A stretch of DNA of 64,000 bases from Thermohalobaculum sp964576075 (GTDB lineage Bacteria; Pseudomonadota; Alphaproteobacteria; Rhodobacterales; Rhodobacteraceae). Shown piece by piece: positions 62,740-64,000 of the stretch (within the stretch, counting starts at the first letter, position 1; each line of letters starts with the position of its first letter). A program made the translations under genes and the position numbers. The notes beneath the pieces were generated by a model. The model saw only the letters and a list, made by a program, of their open reading frames with translations, was not told where the DNA came from and did not search any database. The DNA is taken from contig CAZNTX010000007.1 of assembly GCA_964576075.1 (NCBI GenBank), forward strand, positions 10,877 through 74,876. The letters run 5' to 3'.

Positions 62740-63947
62740 TCAGTGGCCGGTGGCGGCGCCGGCGCCCTTCGGCACGCGGATGCTCTCCACGAGCTCCTGG
62801 ATCTCCTTCGGCGGCTCCTTCGTGGCGTTGGAGACCACATAGGCGACGCCGAAGTTCACCAGAGCGCCGACCGCGCCGAACGCCTCCGGCGCGATGCCGA
62901 GGAAGTGGTTCTCGGTCGTGTTGGCGAGCAGTTCGGTGCCCGGGATGAAGAACATCCCCTTGAAGGTGAAGATGTAGCCGATCGTCACCAGCAGGCCGGA
63001 CAGCATCCCGAAGATCGCGCCCATGTTGTTGATGCGCGTCGAGAAGATGCCCATCATCAGCGCGGGGAAGATCGAGGAGGCCGCGAGGCCGAAGGCGAGC
63101 GCCACCACCTGTGCCGCGAAGCCTGGTGGATTGAGCCCCAACCACGCTGCGATCGCGATGGCCACCGCCATCGAGATCCTGGCGGCGAGCAACTCCGATT
63201 TCTCCGACATGTTGGGCATGAAGGTGCCCTTCAGAAGATCGTGGGAGACTGCCGAGGAGATCGCCATCAAGAGCCCCGCCGCCGTGGAGAGCGCGGCTGC
63301 GAGGCCGCCTGCGGCGACGATGGCGATCACCCAGTTGGGCAGCTTGGCGATCTCGGGGTTGGCGAGCACCATGATGTCGCGGTCGACGGTGAGCTCGTTG
63401 CCGGCCCAGTTCGGGTCGATCAGGTTGCCCTCGCCGGGGGTCGCGGCGTCGTTGTAGTATTGGATCCGCCCGTCGCCGTTCTTGTCCTCGAAGCTGAGGA
63501 GGCCGGTGGTCTCCCAGTTCTTGAACCAGTCGGGCCGCTCGTCATAGGCGAGCGCCTCGGCCGTCGGGCCGTTCGGGTAGATCGTGTCGGTGAGGTTGAG
63601 CCGCGCCATCGCGCCGACGCCCGGGGCGACGGTGTAGAGGAGCGCGATGAAGACCAGCGCCCAGCCGGCCGACCAACGCGCATCCGCCACCTTCGGCACG
63701 GTGAAGAAGCGGATGATGACATGCGGCAGGCCCGCGGTGCCGATCATCAGGCTGAGCGTGTAGAGGAAGATGTTGAGCGTTCCTCCGTCTTGCGCCGTGT
63801 ATTGGGTGAAGCCCAATTCCTGCACCACCTGGTCGAGGCGTGCGAGCAGCGGCTCGCCGGAGGCGGTGTGCTCGGAGAACAGCCCGATCTGCGGCAGCGC
63901 CTGCCCGGTGAGCTCGAGGCTGATGAAGACCGCCGGGATGGTGTAGG
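62740..63947 (-). CDS. Sodium:solute symporter (VC_2705/ActP-like), N-terminal part missing
   Basis: About 402 C-terminal residues of a protein that is normally about 590-600. The part present is a normal SSS-family sequence: TIPAVFISLELTGQALPQIG, LNIFLYTLSLMIGTAGLPHVIIRFFTVPKVADAR (a helix typical of this subfamily), AAGGLAAALSTAAGLLMAISSAVSHD and AFGLAASSIFPALMMGIF. It imports acetate-like or other small organic acids with Na+. The homologous sequence stops at about 63947; beyond it the base composition falls and the residues no longer fit. I infer disruption by an insertion sequence, so the gene may be inactive or promoted from the element. The C-terminal PKGAGAATGH is intact. Confidence 0.8.
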
Positions 63948-64000
63948 TGACCTGCCCCCCAAAAACCGGGCCATTCAAAAGGAGAGTTTGTTCTCGTAAC
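63948..64000. mobile_element. Possible end of an insertion sequence (IS3-like), cut by the window edge
   Basis: The sequence from TGACCTGCCCCCCAAAAACC onwards is much richer in A+T than its surroundings and begins exactly where symporter similarity ends. A TG-start followed by ACCTGCCCCC resembles terminal repeats I associate with IS3-type elements, and GGAGAG farther in could be a ribosome-binding site. No transposase sequence is in view, so the family is a guess. Confidence 0.45.

Overview
The window is about 70% or more G+C, with tightly packed genes, many 1-4 nt stop/start overlaps and alphaproteobacterial gene neighbourhoods: a methyltransferase divergent from gloB, clpS-clpA next to a phasin, hisC-tyrA-chaC, and an actP-type symporter with a CBS/nucleotidyltransferase protein and a DnaQ-like exonuclease. 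The best fit is a marine or halotolerant member of the Rhodobacterales (Paracoccaceae). This is inferred from gene content; no rRNA or tRNA gene is visible.

Layout. 1-6.9 kb: end of a solute-binding protein, a hisC-tyrA-chaC operon, two methyltransferases, gloB and a b561-like membrane protein. 7-16.6 kb: surface polysaccharide genes (rfbD-rfbB-rfbC; asnB-glycosyltransferase behind a Crp/Fnr regulator) around a two-gene unit whose long product resembles a phage tail fibre/tailspike. 16.6-27.8 kb: ferredoxin reductase, clpA, clpS, a phasin, a D,D-carboxypeptidase with a SPOR domain, and an RND efflux pair.

27.9-57.7 kb is the accessory core. It encodes an autotransporter-type barrel, then five large acidic proteins that lack a signal peptide and end in the same DUF4214 module (ends at 34702, 38496, 46900, 52639 and 57655). 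Their N-terminal parts differ: cadherin/VCBS-like repeats plus beta-helix, Gly-Gly-Asp repeats, a metzincin protease, five PPC domains, and a helical region with RTX repeats. A WD40-caspase protein (34744-37119) directly follows the largest one. A divergent histidine kinase/LuxR-type regulator pair sits between two of them. I infer a family of type I-secreted surface or matrix proteins, with at least one protease and one caspase-like protein as possible processing or signalling parts. No type I transporter is in the window. Housekeeping genes are interspersed (D-tartrate dehydratase, ammonium transporter, AraC regulator, acyl-CoA ligase and crotonase).

57.7-64 kb: a minus-strand cluster of DnaQ/sensor fusion, receiver protein, small membrane protein, cNMP/CBS/nucleotidyltransferase protein and a sodium:solute symporter whose 5' part appears to be cut by an insertion sequence at the right edge.

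Two families of long, perfectly or nearly perfectly paired intergenic palindromes recur, mostly between convergent genes (0.8, 4.7, 6.9, 18.1 and 37.2 kb). They are the main non-coding structure of the window.
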